DNA of 64,000 nt from Pampus argenteus (taxonomy: Eukaryota; Chordata; Actinopteri; Scombriformes; Stromateidae). A program made the translations under genes and the position numbers. The DNA lies in the NCBI GenBank assembly GCA_036937835.1, contig CM072869.1, positions 10,948,001 to 11,012,000 of the forward strand, given 5' to 3'. A model generated the notes under the pieces. That model was not told the DNA's origin. It did not search any database and was given only the letters and a program-made list of their open reading frames with translations. This document shows, in pieces, positions 48,101 to 59,790 of this stretch. Numbering within the stretch: position 1 is the stretch's first letter; each line of letters begins with the position of its first letter.

Positions 48101-51100
48101 CCCACGGCTAAAACACAGATTGAATTCTGTGAATACCAGAGAAAAAAAGCTGAGAAAAAACAACAGCAGCAGTATTGCTCTTGGCTATTTATTTTTTTTA
48201 TCAAAACATTTAGTGCAGTTTGTTTGAGGCTATCCTGTCAGTGTGGAAAAATAAAATGGACTGCAAAGGCTGAGCCACTGTAAGTCAGGCTTTATGAATG
48301 AACATAATACACATACCATATTATTTAAGTCCCAGTGATAATTTAGATATGTTATGTACCATATAAATGCAGCATGTCTTCAAGGCCAAAGTTTGTTCAA
48401 ACTCACAGAAATTTAGATAGATAGATAATATATTTGTCATCGAGGAGTAAATTTGGATTGACACTCACACACACACCACAGACTGGATCTCTTGTAACTT
48501 AACTCGTATGGCAATAAGAACAAAGCCCTTTCTAAAATGAGCCTTTCGATTCTCAGTGGACTGTATGTTTTCTTTGAATTACTCGTATGTGTCTGTGCAT
48601 CATGTATGACGTTCATGCACGAGTCGACATAGCAACACAGCAACACAGGGCCCAGTCAAATGATTATGTTGCTGCAATTTGTACTCAATATGCCAAAGCT
48701 ACAGTGGGTCTGACTTGCAACAACATGGTCAGTTGATGTCAGTGAAGCACTGAATATACTTTGTTGATTTGCAATTTTGAATAAACTGAATAATATTCAA
48801 AATTAAGCATTGAAAGAGTTATTTTCCTGCTTAGTGATTTACTATAAGTTTATTTTACCCTGCAGTGATTTCTCCATGGTAACAATACAATAGACACTGA
48901 TGTGAATTCTATAAGTCTAAATATATTTGAACCTGAAGATTTTAAAGATCTTAGACACTAATAGCATCTAGATTATTATAAGTCAAATTCAATATTTCAC
49001 ACATGAATGTGTGCAAGTAGCCCAGCGTAAACAACAGATGGACATCCATATCCTTTGCATGAGTCAGAAAACCAAAATATATTGTTGGGCCCATTTTGTC
49101 CTCAAGTAGTGACACAAAAATCTGTATTAAATACATACAAGAGAAATAATATTCGGTAAGCTCCAGTGCTAAGAGATATGTTTGTGAATCATTCATCTCT
49201 CAAGAGCCTTGTTCAAAACATTCAACTGGCAACTTTTCATTTTTAGCTGGCGCAGACTTCTTCTTCTTCTTCTTTCTTTCACAGAGAAAGTTAGAAGGAA
49301 GACATTCACATACAATATAAAGCATCTTGTACCATATCAAAATTAGATGCAATACATATTTATGCTTGTAAAACATGAAAAATGGATTTTCTAAACTTTA
49401 TTATAAATGCGGCTACTGAAGCACAAACACTCCAGTTCTGAAATGTTTCTAGTTGAAGCTACGACGCAGCGGTGACTGAGCCAGAACAGCCAGATCCGGT
49501 GCACATTATGAGTAACACCACTTGACAATCTCAAGTGTTTTTGTACTTCCTACAACACAGAGTGAGTAATCTTCTCTAGTGAAACAATTTAGCTCATCAC
49601 ATCATATTAATGTCAGGAGTGCAGTCTTAAACATTTTTATTCATCAATATTTCAAGCATATCAGCTTAATAGTTTTGAGGTGTACCAAATTTAGTTTTTG
49701 ATCTGCCTCCAGTGTCGAACCCTTTCTAAGAGTTCTACCAACAGTACGGCATGTAGAAAGGACTGTAACTTAAGCACTTGATGCAGAATATCACGTTTCC
49801 AGAAGAAACTATGCACATAAATAAATAAGAGCAGGAATAAAATTTTAAGGGTTATAGTCAGAAAGTATCATTATTCAGGAGTGTATAAGTTTGCATCTAT
49901 TATATTCATTCAGAATTAATGCCAATGTTGGGCATCTATTTAAGTATATGCTGCCATCAGTTGCATATCATCCTGAGATAAATTAAGTGTGTCGTCAAAG
50001 CTAAAATAATTATCAGGGTGAATAAACATTACTAGATATTAAATTCACATTACATCTTCTGGCGGTTTAGCATAATCTTCTGGAATCAGATGATAAAGTT
50101 TTTCAAGTAAAGTGATGAGCGAAATGGTAAGTGGAGCTGCAGTGCAGTTATTGAAATGTCTTTTAGGTTAACAAACAGTAATCTTGAGTCTATAGGAAGC
50201 CTTTCAGGTAGAATAATTTTTTATTTAAAAAAGGTGGAGATTTATAGTGATTCAAGGTAATATGGTGAAACACAAGCTTATAGGAATAGGTCATTAATTT
50301 GATAGGTTATCTTTGACATTTAAGTTGTTTTCACTGCATTGGAGTGACATTTAAATATGAGAAACAACTCACCTGTTCTCAATCTGTTTTCCTCTGTGGG
50401 TTTCAGGCTGTTATACAACTCAAACACACAGCTGGAAACATTTCAGCTGGCTTTTATGATGCTGCCACTCTGTGAAAGAATACTTTGGACGAAATGTTCG
50501 ATGCTCGAGGATCTCCAGCTGTCTTTTCACAGGGGGATTCACTGATGTAACACAACTTCATCGATGTTCCCGGTGACACTTGTGATACAGGCGCAAAGCT
50601 CAGAACGGAGATCATTTAGATATATAACTTCCTGTTCGTTTTATTCTTCTATTTATCTGATAAAGGAGAGACAAGTAAGTAGCTGTTAAACACAATCTAT
50701 AGCAAATACTGCTTTTACATTATTTATAACAGTAGTGTTATTTAGCAGTCCATCATGAAATATTTCAGTTATCTCTTCATATATTTCTTCATTTTTGCTA
50801 GAATGCAGCCTTATTACATTTATAAATGGACAGTCCAGAGTGGAGACAAAGACAGTAATGTGATTAGAGTCCAATAATCCAACACTTTCTCATTCCCAAC
50901 TCACCCAGAAACTGGGTCTTTTTAACACACTGGGTACCATTGTAACAACGTGCACTATCATGTCAGTTCCTATCCAACCACCAACTGTTACAAATTACTG
51001 TTGAAAAAAAAAAAGTGTTTCATGGCATGACAACGCTGTGGTTAAGATCTGGTTAGGTTTAGGCACAAAAAGGTCATGTTGGGGTTAAAATAGTTATTTC

Positions 51101-54100
51101 CTATGCAATCTTTGTTGTCCTGGCAACAGTAAACACTGTGACAATTGTGGTTTTAAGAAAAAATGTTCTAACTTGTGGTTGGAAATAGGAAGAGAACAGC
51201 AATCTCCAGCAGCAAGTCCACTTTTTGCCATATTGCCATCTAACTATCTAGCGATCCACCCAACCCCCTACCTCTAATTGTGTAAAATTGTCACCTTATC
51301 TAGACGTCATCGATCTCGTGGTGTCTATTTCTGACATTGTGGGAGTTCTATAGTCTGTCAGACTACCCTGCATGTTAAAAAATGGCGGTAAAGTGGTACC
51401 AAGTCCTGGATCCTGACCAAGCATCCATATTATGCTGTTCTACACCTGCTGATAATACAGATAACTAGATGTTATGTGCAATACAATTTCATTTCTATCT
51501 TCCTCTCCTGTTCATCATCACAGTCCTGTCAAACAACCCTGAAGGCCTGAAAGCAAATTTCAGGAAGATGAATTAGACTGAGTTCGAACCAACAATAGCT
51601 CAAGATGAAAATTTTTTTGGTCCTTTTTTGTGCTACATATGTTCACCAGCTATTTACTAACTTTGTTTGTCTGCTGTTTGGTGCTGTACAAAGAGCATAC
51701 AGATGGTTTATTCAGAGCCTTTTTTACTAAAAACAGCTGCCTAAGATGTTGATGAGAGAACGAACTAAAACATTATAGTTGCAGGCTGAAAAATTAAATC
51801 AATATGCTGAAAGATGCTAAAAAAAACTTGAGCTAGAGTTGAGCGGAACTGCAGAGTTGGTGATATTTCTCTGATTTGTCACTACACGCAACGCATTTCA
51901 CAGTCATTTATTCCATTGTCAATGTGAAAATGGTAATTAGGAGCTAAAAGCATCTTATTTTTAGCTGTAATTTAATTGTCACAACCATTATCTTTCCACA
52001 ACTGCAACCATATGTCATATGCAGATACTGTATGAAAAGAAAAAAAAATCTAAAAATATTGTCATTTAACATAATATGGGGTTTTTTGCGTTCTGATGTT
52101 TTGAACAAATTTAAGCTTTCTCATAGTACAGTACAGTAAAGCTTTTGTTTTTTGTTTTAACTTAGATTAATAGAGATACGATCTTTGTTAAATTTAGGTT
52201 TTTTTTAGCATAATGCAGAATGTAGAAATTAAAGTACAAAGCAGGTTGTGTGTAATTTGTGCATCTAGCAAAGGTTCTTAGTTTTCTTTGGTTCTGATTG
52301 TTGCTTAATGAACATTTTGGGACCCAAGCACTGCAGCAACCCATTTATATGTAAGACAGTGTGCAGCAACTAATTTTCCTTTGATCTTTCAAAGGTTCAA
52401 AAACGAACAGTAAAAATGGTTTTGAGGAAAACATTAGCTTTTCGAGGAACCTCCACACAGGCTTTTCAGGAGAAAGGTGTTTCTCAGAGGTCAGAGGTTC
52501 TTGGTAGCACCCTTCTATGAGACACTAGAGATGCAGGAGGAGCATTACATCAGTATATATTAGCACTCATAAGAATACCCGGCAACTAATCACACTGTGA
52601 GATAGGAGACTACTAGTGTTTATTTCATTTTTGCATTACAAATCATTATAAGAATAGATTTCAAATGCTACATAAATAAAATATAAAGATAAAAAGGACA
52701 CTTGTTTTAGCCTCTTTATGTCGTCATCAGTGCTGCTGCCTCCACTGCACTGAGAAAAGGCTTCAGATGCACAGCTACTGCTAAGACTTGGCTACATGAC
52801 GGATTCAAATAAAAAAAAAAAAAAAAAAGGAGAAACCTTTTAAATATTAGTGTCATTGTCTTTCCTGTCACCTCGCCCAGGTTACCCGGTTTACACATTG
52901 AGTAGCTACATCCAGACTGTCAGATGATGGTTTAAAAAAAAAGGCTAAATCAGGCCACATCACATATAGGGTAACTATATTGTGACAGCCAGGAAATTGC
53001 ACAAGTAGAGGCCCTAAAAACAATAACATGCCAAATACCATAAATCAGCAAACCGTGGCAGATACACATGTTCTAATCTCAGTTACCAGTTAAATGCTTT
53101 AACACCACAACGCAGTGGAAAAAGGATAAAAAAGGTAACTAAGACTTATAATTAGTCTAAATTGGCAATTCAAAGTGAAGTTTGACAGTATGTTTTGACT
53201 CATTGCTGCATAGGATTAATGAGAACCATTTGCACAAAAAAATGATTAAGGCCCGTGACCAACTCGGAGTGACTTGCATTTCACTAAATGCACTGGATTA
53301 GAAATAGATTAGTTGAGAGTATACAGCAACAAAAAAACAATATTTATATTTCATGGTCATGCTTTCGCACTCTTGTCCCAAGTGATTTAAAAAAAACCAC
53401 ATACTACACTGTATGGTTTTGGATTGGCTGTTATCAAGTCATTTCTCTATATTACTTTTCTAAAGGTGCACTGCATGGGAGAGCCCTAGGACTTTTATTG
53501 TAAACATGGTACACTATACAGGTGCATACAGGTTGAAATAATCACCATCACACACCTGTGACATACAAGCTGGGCCACACAAAGATCACAAAAATATAAT
53601 TTCTATGACACACTGTATGACTGTAACCAGCTGTTGAAACCATGAAATGGTGAGTCATCATTAGTCTGCTTCACTACGTATAAGTGATATGACGTCAGGC
53701 ATGTTTCATTCTTATATTATGAAACAATAATGCCCCCACACTGTTACAATTACAGGATGAGGCCGATACTTCACGCTGGTTTCCTTAATACTCAGGTCAT
53801 GAGTCCAAATTTCTAGGAAATGTTTGACTTGACACCAAAAAATTCTCACTGTACACTCATTGTACAATATTTATTCATTTAACTGTTTCTGAAAATGTTC
53901 ACTCTACACATAACGATCTAAATGCTATTTCAATGACTGCACGCTGTCGGGAATGAAATTTGGTGGAGAAACCAGAACGAAAAATTCCTTTGTTTTATTT
54001 GTATTCAAACCAAAGTCACTGTTCCACACTGAGAAATGTGCATATTATTTATTACTCCATACATTCAAACATATGGACTCAGTATTGGCATTTAAAAACC

Positions 54101-55590
54101 CACTTAACAGACTATAATTTGAGTTTCAACTCATGTAGTAGTCAAGTAGTCACAACATATAATCACCGTCTATAGTTCAGTCAGTAGATCTCAACTCATA
54201 TTACCCCAAGAGTGGTCAAGTACTGCGTGTGTGTGTGTGTGTGTGTGTGTCCGGGTTTAATGCATGTAAAATAAAATGGAGTGAAAAAATAATTTCCCCA
54301 TTGAGGGATGAATAAAAGTAAATCTTATCTTAATCTTAAATTCAACTTGTGGTGGTTCAGGAAATGAAAAGGTGATCTTTCACCTGATTGCGTCTTTGAA
54401 AAGCATTCCTGATAGTTGCAAACTTCCTGAAAGCCTGGTGTTCAGCAGTTTATACCAATTCAAGGACTGTCATGAATTACTGCTATGTTGTTTGGCAACT
54501 AATGAACAGGACCTTGTATACACTGGAAATAAATCTGATCCATGCAAATGTTAAGGACTGTGTGGCTTCCTGTAACTTGTAAATAAAGAGCTTGAAAACT
54601 TTTTTTAACAATTGTAGAAATTGAATGTATTCAATTTATTCTGACAGTGTCTACAGAGTGGATGAAGTGCACCTTTTCAGTTGCTTTGAGAACACTGTCA
54701 GAAAGCAGAGTGTGTCTGTCACTCCATTACTAGCTCCAGCGCTCAGACTCAGTGAGCCAGCTGCATTATTTTATTTTTTTTTTTGTCAGAAGATTTATCC
54801 TTGAATGTTGTTTTATCATGTTCACCTAAACAGACTGGACAGATCATTTAATTAACTTTATTTATCTTGATTTTCAGGTTTTATTTTAAGGAGAAAAGCA
54901 TATATACATAGTGTGTGTAGCAGTTTCCTGAACGTGGTTTGTCATGTTATGTGAAAGGTGCAGAACCAGCAGCTTTAATGTCCTAGGAAGCTTCAGATGA
55001 GGGTATAGTGAAGTCCATTTGATGTGAAGTCCCAGAGTGGCAGGACATACGCTACTAAATGCGGTTTCTCTTACCTGAGGGAGCGAGAGGATCACACTCA
55101 TGGTCCAAGCCACAGTCAACATGATTTTGCTTTTCCTTTTGGCCTCACTGATGCCCAGGGGGTTGAGTATGGCAGACTGCCTATCCAAGCTAATGACCAC
55201 AGTTACAAAAGCGCAGGAGTACATTGCCACCAGTTTCATGAACATCAGCAGTCGGCAGGCGACGTCTCCAGCCTGCCACTGCACCGTGATGTTCCACACT
55301 GCATCCACGGGCATCACGATGAAAGTCACCAGCATGTCCGCAACGGTCAGGTTCATTATGAGGATCCTGACGTGTGACTTGCGCTTGCCGCCGTTCCTGG
55401 CAGCCCAGAGGACCACCAAGTTGCATACAGCTGACACTGCGCACAGAGTGAAGGTGATAATGACTCTGACTTTGGCTGCGGTGGAGAAAGTGGGCAGTTG
55501 GAGCGCGTCTCCATCAGCGCTCTTGTTGCACGCAGAGATGGTTCCCTGACAGCTGCCGTTCACCGTTTGATCCGTCAGCTGGTGGAACAT
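45171..55590 (-). CDS. gnrhr: Gonadotropin-releasing hormone receptor (non-mammalian, tailed type)
   Basis: The coding exons are 55590-55075, 46184-45980 and 45634-45171 (TAA), phases 0 and 1, giving 394 aa. It is a class A GPCR in the plasma membrane; the family couples mainly through Gq to calcium release in pituitary gonadotropes. Seen: N-glycosylation sites N11, N22, N100, N178 and N186; TM1 about 41-64; TM2 with D85; the C112-C190 pair expected to form the disulfide; a DRQ motif at 136-138 in place of DRY; exon 1 ending after TM4 (SLPQ), the usual GnRHR junction; TM6 CWTPYYLLG from C276; and TM7 DPITY at 317-321. A cytoplasmic tail of about 70 residues contains three cysteines and many serines and is lacking in mammalian type I receptors. 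An in-frame TAG six codons upstream fixes the ATG. Similarity suggests the type II side of the family; the exact teleost paralogue number is unsure. Confidence 0.95.
45635..45979 (-). other. Second coding-region intron of the GnRH receptor
   Basis: A 345-bp GT-AG intron (donor T|GTAAGT, acceptor TTCTAG). It contains a 12-bp tandem duplication, TCAAATATAATG x2, near 45737-45760. Nothing else was seen. Confidence 0.85.
46740..47113 (-). mobile_element. Degenerate Tc1/mariner-like transposon end
   Basis: The right end reads TCAGGAAGGGGGCAAATACATTTTCACAGCACTGTA. Its complement starts TACAGTGCTGTGAAAATGTATTTGCCCCC, a terminus familiar from fish Tc1-like elements. A related motif, GGGGGGCAAACATTTTTTCACAC, occurs about 170 bp inside (46911-46933). 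To the left is a short (ACTGAT)n and (GGATATC)2 array (46757-46797). No transposase frame is visible. Superfamily assignment is by recall. Confidence 0.4.
50373..50627 (-). promoter_or_regulatory. Possible internal promoter and alternative first exon within the GnRH receptor intron
   Basis: On the - strand there is a TATATA box (about 50627-50621). About 220 bases of unusually CpG-containing sequence follow it, then a good donor, GAACAG|GTGAGT (exon end at 50373). A transcript starting near 50595 and spliced here would join coding exon 2, which begins with an in-frame ATG. This is inferred from motifs only. The CpG patch could instead be a young insertion. Confidence 0.3.
54227..54250. repeat. 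(GT)12 microsatellite
   Basis: Twelve uninterrupted GT units, just upstream of the L2-like tail. Confidence 0.95.
54285..54345 (+). repeat. 3' tail of an L2/RTE-type LINE
   Basis: AATTTCCCCATTGAGGGATGAATAAAAGTAAATCTTATCTTAATCTTA (interrupted) resembles the terminal segment of fish LINEs (TTCCCC...GGGATGAATAAA plus a short repeated tail, here ATCTTATCTTAATCTTA). No upstream reverse transcriptase was found, so it is a 3' fragment. Confidence 0.4.
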
Positions 55591-56310
55591 GATGAAGACT
55601 GGAGTCTAACTGACAGGGGGTAAAAATGAAAGCAAGGCAACAACCCCGGCTCCTAGGCTGCGTCTTTTTTCTCCATCTCTGGAACTTCAACTGTGAAAAG
55701 AAATCAAAGGTGTTGTTGTTGTTGTTCTCATTTCTATACTCGACTGGATTTGTGTGTTTTGTACATGCGTTCATTGCACCAAGGGATTCCTACTACACGC
55801 ATCTTTCAGTACATATAAGACGCCAGTTTATACAGCTTGTTCAGAAACAGGCAAAGAGATCCCACATACAGTGACGGGCATGCCTTAACCTTAAATAATG
55901 ACGTGCATCATACAGGAGTAGGGGGGAAGCATGGCAGGTATCATATTTTTAAACATAAATAACGGGGAAATAACTAGAATTATAAGTACAATTAGTTTAA
56001 CTTAACTTCCAACATCCCTTCTTTTAATTTGCTCAAGGTTACAGTCATTTAATTAAAGGTTTGTTTTATTACTGCCCAGAAGGAAGAGACAAAAAGGAGA
56101 AAAAAAAATCCGTTTAAAACTATTTTTCGACGCAGATTTAAAAAATAAAAAAATAAAAAAAAAAGCTTACCTGCAATTGCGGTCCTGACATTGAGCGCTG
56201 ATGGGCATCTTACTGAGTGTGTTCCTGCTGCAGTCACTGCAGCTGTTGCTTCACTTCATTCCTGCACTCTGACGTATGAAATGTCAAGCAACAGTATAAG
56301 ACGGTTGGTT
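55591..56310 (-). promoter_or_regulatory. GnRH receptor 5' UTR exon, 5' intron and promoter region
   Basis: On the - strand a donor GCAATTGCAG|GTAAGC ends an exon at 56171. The matching acceptor TTTTCACAG|TTGAAG starts at 55690, 100 bases before the ATG, so a 0.48-kb intron lies in the 5' UTR. A TATA-like TTATACT (about 56301-56296) and a CRE half site TACGTCA (about 56277-56271) place the start near 56270. The sequence supports the splice sites well; the start site is inferred. Confidence 0.45.
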
Positions 56311-57159
56311 TGATGAACCACGGGGTTCCTCTGCTTTGACAGGTGAAGCTCTATAAAAACCCCAAACAACAATCCTTTGATTCCTTCATCTTATGAATTT
56401 GTCTTGAACCTACTTTCAGAATAAATGTTTAATCTGATGATTTTGGATTTTTACAGAGGGTGGAGGTGGGGAAGGAGGAGGTCGGCCGGCAGCCTGATGT
56501 TTTGATTAGCTAATCAGTACTTTATTATTTGTTAATTAGATACTGCATGAAGGTTGCATACTGCAAAAAAGGGTTTGCAACACTGAAACTATGTTTTGGA
56601 AAGCTTGCATAATAATGTGGTAGGTTGAATAAAAAGATATCACATCTCTGCAGACATTTTCTCTTTGAGTTTTTCTTCTTCACGACTGCAGCACTGTTTA
56701 CAGTGTTTCTTAAACCATAAATGTTAGTTGGTATTGTGAATGAGGAATGTAGACAGTAACACAGTTGATTATCAGAGCACAGTTTCAAATAAAATGTCAG
56801 TCAAGTTTATAAAGTCATTTGACAATATATCACTTCAACACATATCGTTAATCACTTCCCTTTTTTTGAATAATTGAGGCCACTTTCCTTAATGATAAAT
56901 GCCAATTTTGTTATGTTATTTTGTTTCAGTTTTAAATGATGAATGTAATAGGGAAATGATTAAAAATGGCTGTGTTTATAATAGTGCAACAGTTTTAATC
57001 AAATCAACTTTATATTAATCAAATAACTTGATAGTTTATCACATTCATTTTACCTCTATTTTTCATCACCTCCATTTTTATCACTTACCTTTTGTTACTT
57101 CCACTCCTCATATTCAGTTGAATGACTTAAACAAAGAGATAATTTATTTTGACCAGTGT
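56311..57159. other. Upstream intergenic DNA
   Basis: AT-rich, with one G-rich patch (56455-56500). No gene or recognised repeat was found. Confidence 0.45.
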
Positions 57160-57375
57160 CACAAGCAACACAAGCAACACAAGCAACACAAGCAACACAA
57201 GCAACACAAGCAACACAAGCAACACAAGCAACACAAGCAACACAAGCAACACAAGCAACACAAGCAACACAAGCAACACAAGCAACACAAGCAACACAAG
57301 CAACACAAGCAACACAAGCAACACAAGCAACACAAGCAACACAAGCAACACAAGCAACACAAGCAACACAAGCAA
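57160..57375. repeat. Perfect 24-copy 9-bp minisatellite (CACAAGCAA)n
   Basis: Exactly 216 bases made of 24 unbroken copies of CACAAGCAA. Because the unit is 9 bp and stop-free in every frame except one, it produces long spurious open frames on both strands (poly-QHK, poly-NTS, poly-ATQ, poly-LVL, poly-CCL). None of these is a gene. Confidence 0.97.
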
Positions 57376-59384
57376 GCTTACCTTAACACAGCCACACTGA
57401 CATCCTATTCTCTTAAATAGGCCTTCCACTCAATTTAGGCAGAACCATATTTCCAGCAGGGGTGCCCCTTCCCTTATACCAACAACTACTACATGACAAT
57501 GTCATTTGAATTAGTTATCATTATTTACAAACAAATATGGATTTTATCATATTCCTTACCACCAGCCAAAATAAGTACAAACAACATAAATACAAAACTA
57601 AACATTTAAGTACATATAATAAACCCCCCCCCCCCATACTTGGTCTAACCCGTGCCACCACTGGTGATGTCAGCAAGAGCTTATAACCAGGAAGTAGTGC
57701 AGTGGCTTCCCTTTTTGTCTCTTGAAAACACAAGATGTGGTAAGTTACAATCCAAGATAGTCTAGAACTCAGGACTTAAAGCAACACATGATAAATGAAC
57801 TTCAATTAAACCAAAATTGCAGAATATAAATGTGACAAAACAATGCTAAACACAAACTATACAACAGGATAGTATGTGGCAACAATGCAATGGTGGATGT
57901 TAAACTGGCAAAACAAACAAATGACAAGTATGGAAAAAATAGTGTGGTCTCACAGACTCAAATGATTCAAATCCTCCTCAGATCTTTATATATTTGAAAT
58001 AGTCAAAGCTGTGTTTTTTTAACCAGAAACATAAATAGCTAGACCTAACTGAATCTGAATTTACTTGCTGGATTGTATTTCTTTGTCTCACTGGCACTTT
58101 AAACATGTCTACACAGACACAGCCCCTTTAATTATTGTTTTACACAGGGCTGTTTTCAGTCTGAATGCAGCTGAGGAGTTCCTGTATGTTGTTGAACAAC
58201 AGGAAAAAGTTGAATCTTTCTTTTCCTCACTCAAAACTTTTCTTTTCAACTCTTTCGGCATGGTTAATAGTTATTATTTGATTCCAATTATTTTTGAGGT
58301 ACTATTAGCACTGTTTCTGCCATCCTGCTCGTCCTATTGCAACAGGATATTGATGAACACAGCAGTGGTTTTATACTTGTCCTCATTAATTAAGATGTGG
58401 TAAAGTAATTCATTAAGCAGAATGAGGTGAGGTGTGCTTGTGTTCACATTGCTGGAATTCAACAGATGCTTGAATGTAATGGCTGTTGACATGTAGAGAT
58501 GCTGATTTCAGAAAAAAAATGCAGTGGTCTCTTAATTTTTTATGTACAGTTATGTGTATAATAATTGTTCCTTTTTTGATTGTCAATCTAGGAACAAAAT
58601 GATGTGAACATGACCCTTTGTGGCCTTCCAGTTTGTCAGCACGAGGAGTCTCGGAGTTCTTAAAGACCTGTAATGTAAGTTCTTAGTACACTCAGAAATG
58701 TAAATGTCAATCAGTATAGTGTTATCAGTTAGTATGTAACATATTGCATGCCCCCTGCAGCATTTTAAAAATTCAAATAGATTCAAGGATAGGAGTTTTG
58801 AAACGAATGAAAAACCTGAGAAGATGAAGAAAAATTTCAGCTTGCTTTTGAAAATTGTGACAGATTTCATGTCATCAGTTTGTTCAAACAAACAAACAAA
58901 GAATGAGTTGAGTATGCCAGACTGCTATTGTCATGAAGAAAAAACAACTGAATACATGAGATGGAGCCTATCACTGAATCATTATCTGCTACTGGTTCAT
59001 GAAAATTGTCTGATACATGTTGTAAGGACTGGAGATATGGCTGGAATCAATATCAGGATATTAAGAGGGATATTTTTCAATATCAGTGTGCATCGCTATA
59101 TTACAAAGCCTCCAAAGGCAACTATTCCCAGATTTGTTTGATATGCACAATGTCATACATCAACGTATCAACTCAAACCAACCTGTCTCATTGTGTTATC
59201 CTTGTCATTTTTCGTGGGAGGACAATCTGAAATTACTACTAACAGGGGGTCAGTGGGTCCCACAGCAAATTGTTACCCCTGGGCCCTCTAGTGGGTGAAT
59301 TGAGCCATTATTGCAATTTTATGCATTATATGACACTGTGCTGAACTATTTAGCTGGCTCAGGAGTGGTTACCAATACGATGTG
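57376..59384. other. Intergenic DNA, no gene recognised
   Basis: Contains a 12-base C run (57624-57635). A short GGGGGTCAGTGGGTCCCACAG...TTGTTACCCCTGGGCCCTCTAG piece at about 59244-59292 is probably a repeat fragment. Open frames here (58065-58403, 58824-59141) show no domain, homology or splice context. Confidence 0.45.
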
Positions 59385-59790
59385 TTGGGTCAGGACACAG
59401 AGACTGGAATTTTATCCATAGAACTTTACTGACGGTTTAGTGCATTAGGTTTTAGGCATCAGGTACATTGGCACAGCTGGTGTCTTTATCCATCGGCCTG
59501 CCACAATGCAGGGGTCAGAGCTCAGCAAGTCCGGGGGGGAAACATTGGAGAAAACTGTGTACAGCAGGAGTCCAAAGGAAGGAAACTAGGGAGAATGAGG
59601 CAGAGAGACACTGAGGTAATAAGCAGTTATGAACTGGATGTAGAGGGAGTGTCAACAGAATCATATGTAACACAGGTTCACTTGGTTTGAGTGGACTGAC
59701 CATCTGAGAGACTGTCTGCTGGTGGCTCGGGGGATTTCCAGAGACTGCCTGGGCTGGAGTTGCAATTGGCAATTAATTGGCTCATTAACC
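59385..59790 (-). mobile_element. Possible degenerate solo LTR of a retrotransposon
   Basis: Read on the - strand, the block runs from CCAATTAATTGCCAATTGCAACTCCAGCC through CATCTGAGAG-type and CCCTAGTTTCC segments to CCGTCAGTAAAGTTCTATGG and GTCTCTGTGTCCTGACCCAACACA. That end resembles the 3' end of fish Gypsy-type LTRs. It contains no gag or pol and no obvious second LTR. Boundaries and class are tentative. Confidence 0.3.

Larger units (their letters stand above)
46185..55074 (-). other. First coding-region intron of the GnRH receptor (8.9 kb)
   Basis: The intron splits the receptor between TM4 and extracellular loop 2. It contains a Tc1-like transposon end (46740-47113), a possible internal promoter/exon (50373-50627), a 20-base A run near 52808-52828, and an L2-like 3' tail (54285-54345). 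Open frames such as 48951-49196 lack any coding support. No nested gene was recognised. Confidence 0.6.

Noticed and set aside
55024..55549. Open frames of 117 and 149 codons on the + strand
   Set aside because: They are antisense shadows of the first coding exon of the GnRH receptor.
57160..57375. CRISPR-like array
   Set aside because: The repeats are directly contiguous 9-mers without spacers, in a vertebrate genome.
57028..57429. Long open frames on both strands over the CACAAGCAA array (up to 130 codons)
   Set aside because: They arise from a stop-free 9-bp tandem repeat read in several frames; composition is pure repeat and there is no coding context.
58065..58403. 112-codon open frame
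   Set aside because: No recognisable motif or conserved block; likely chance.
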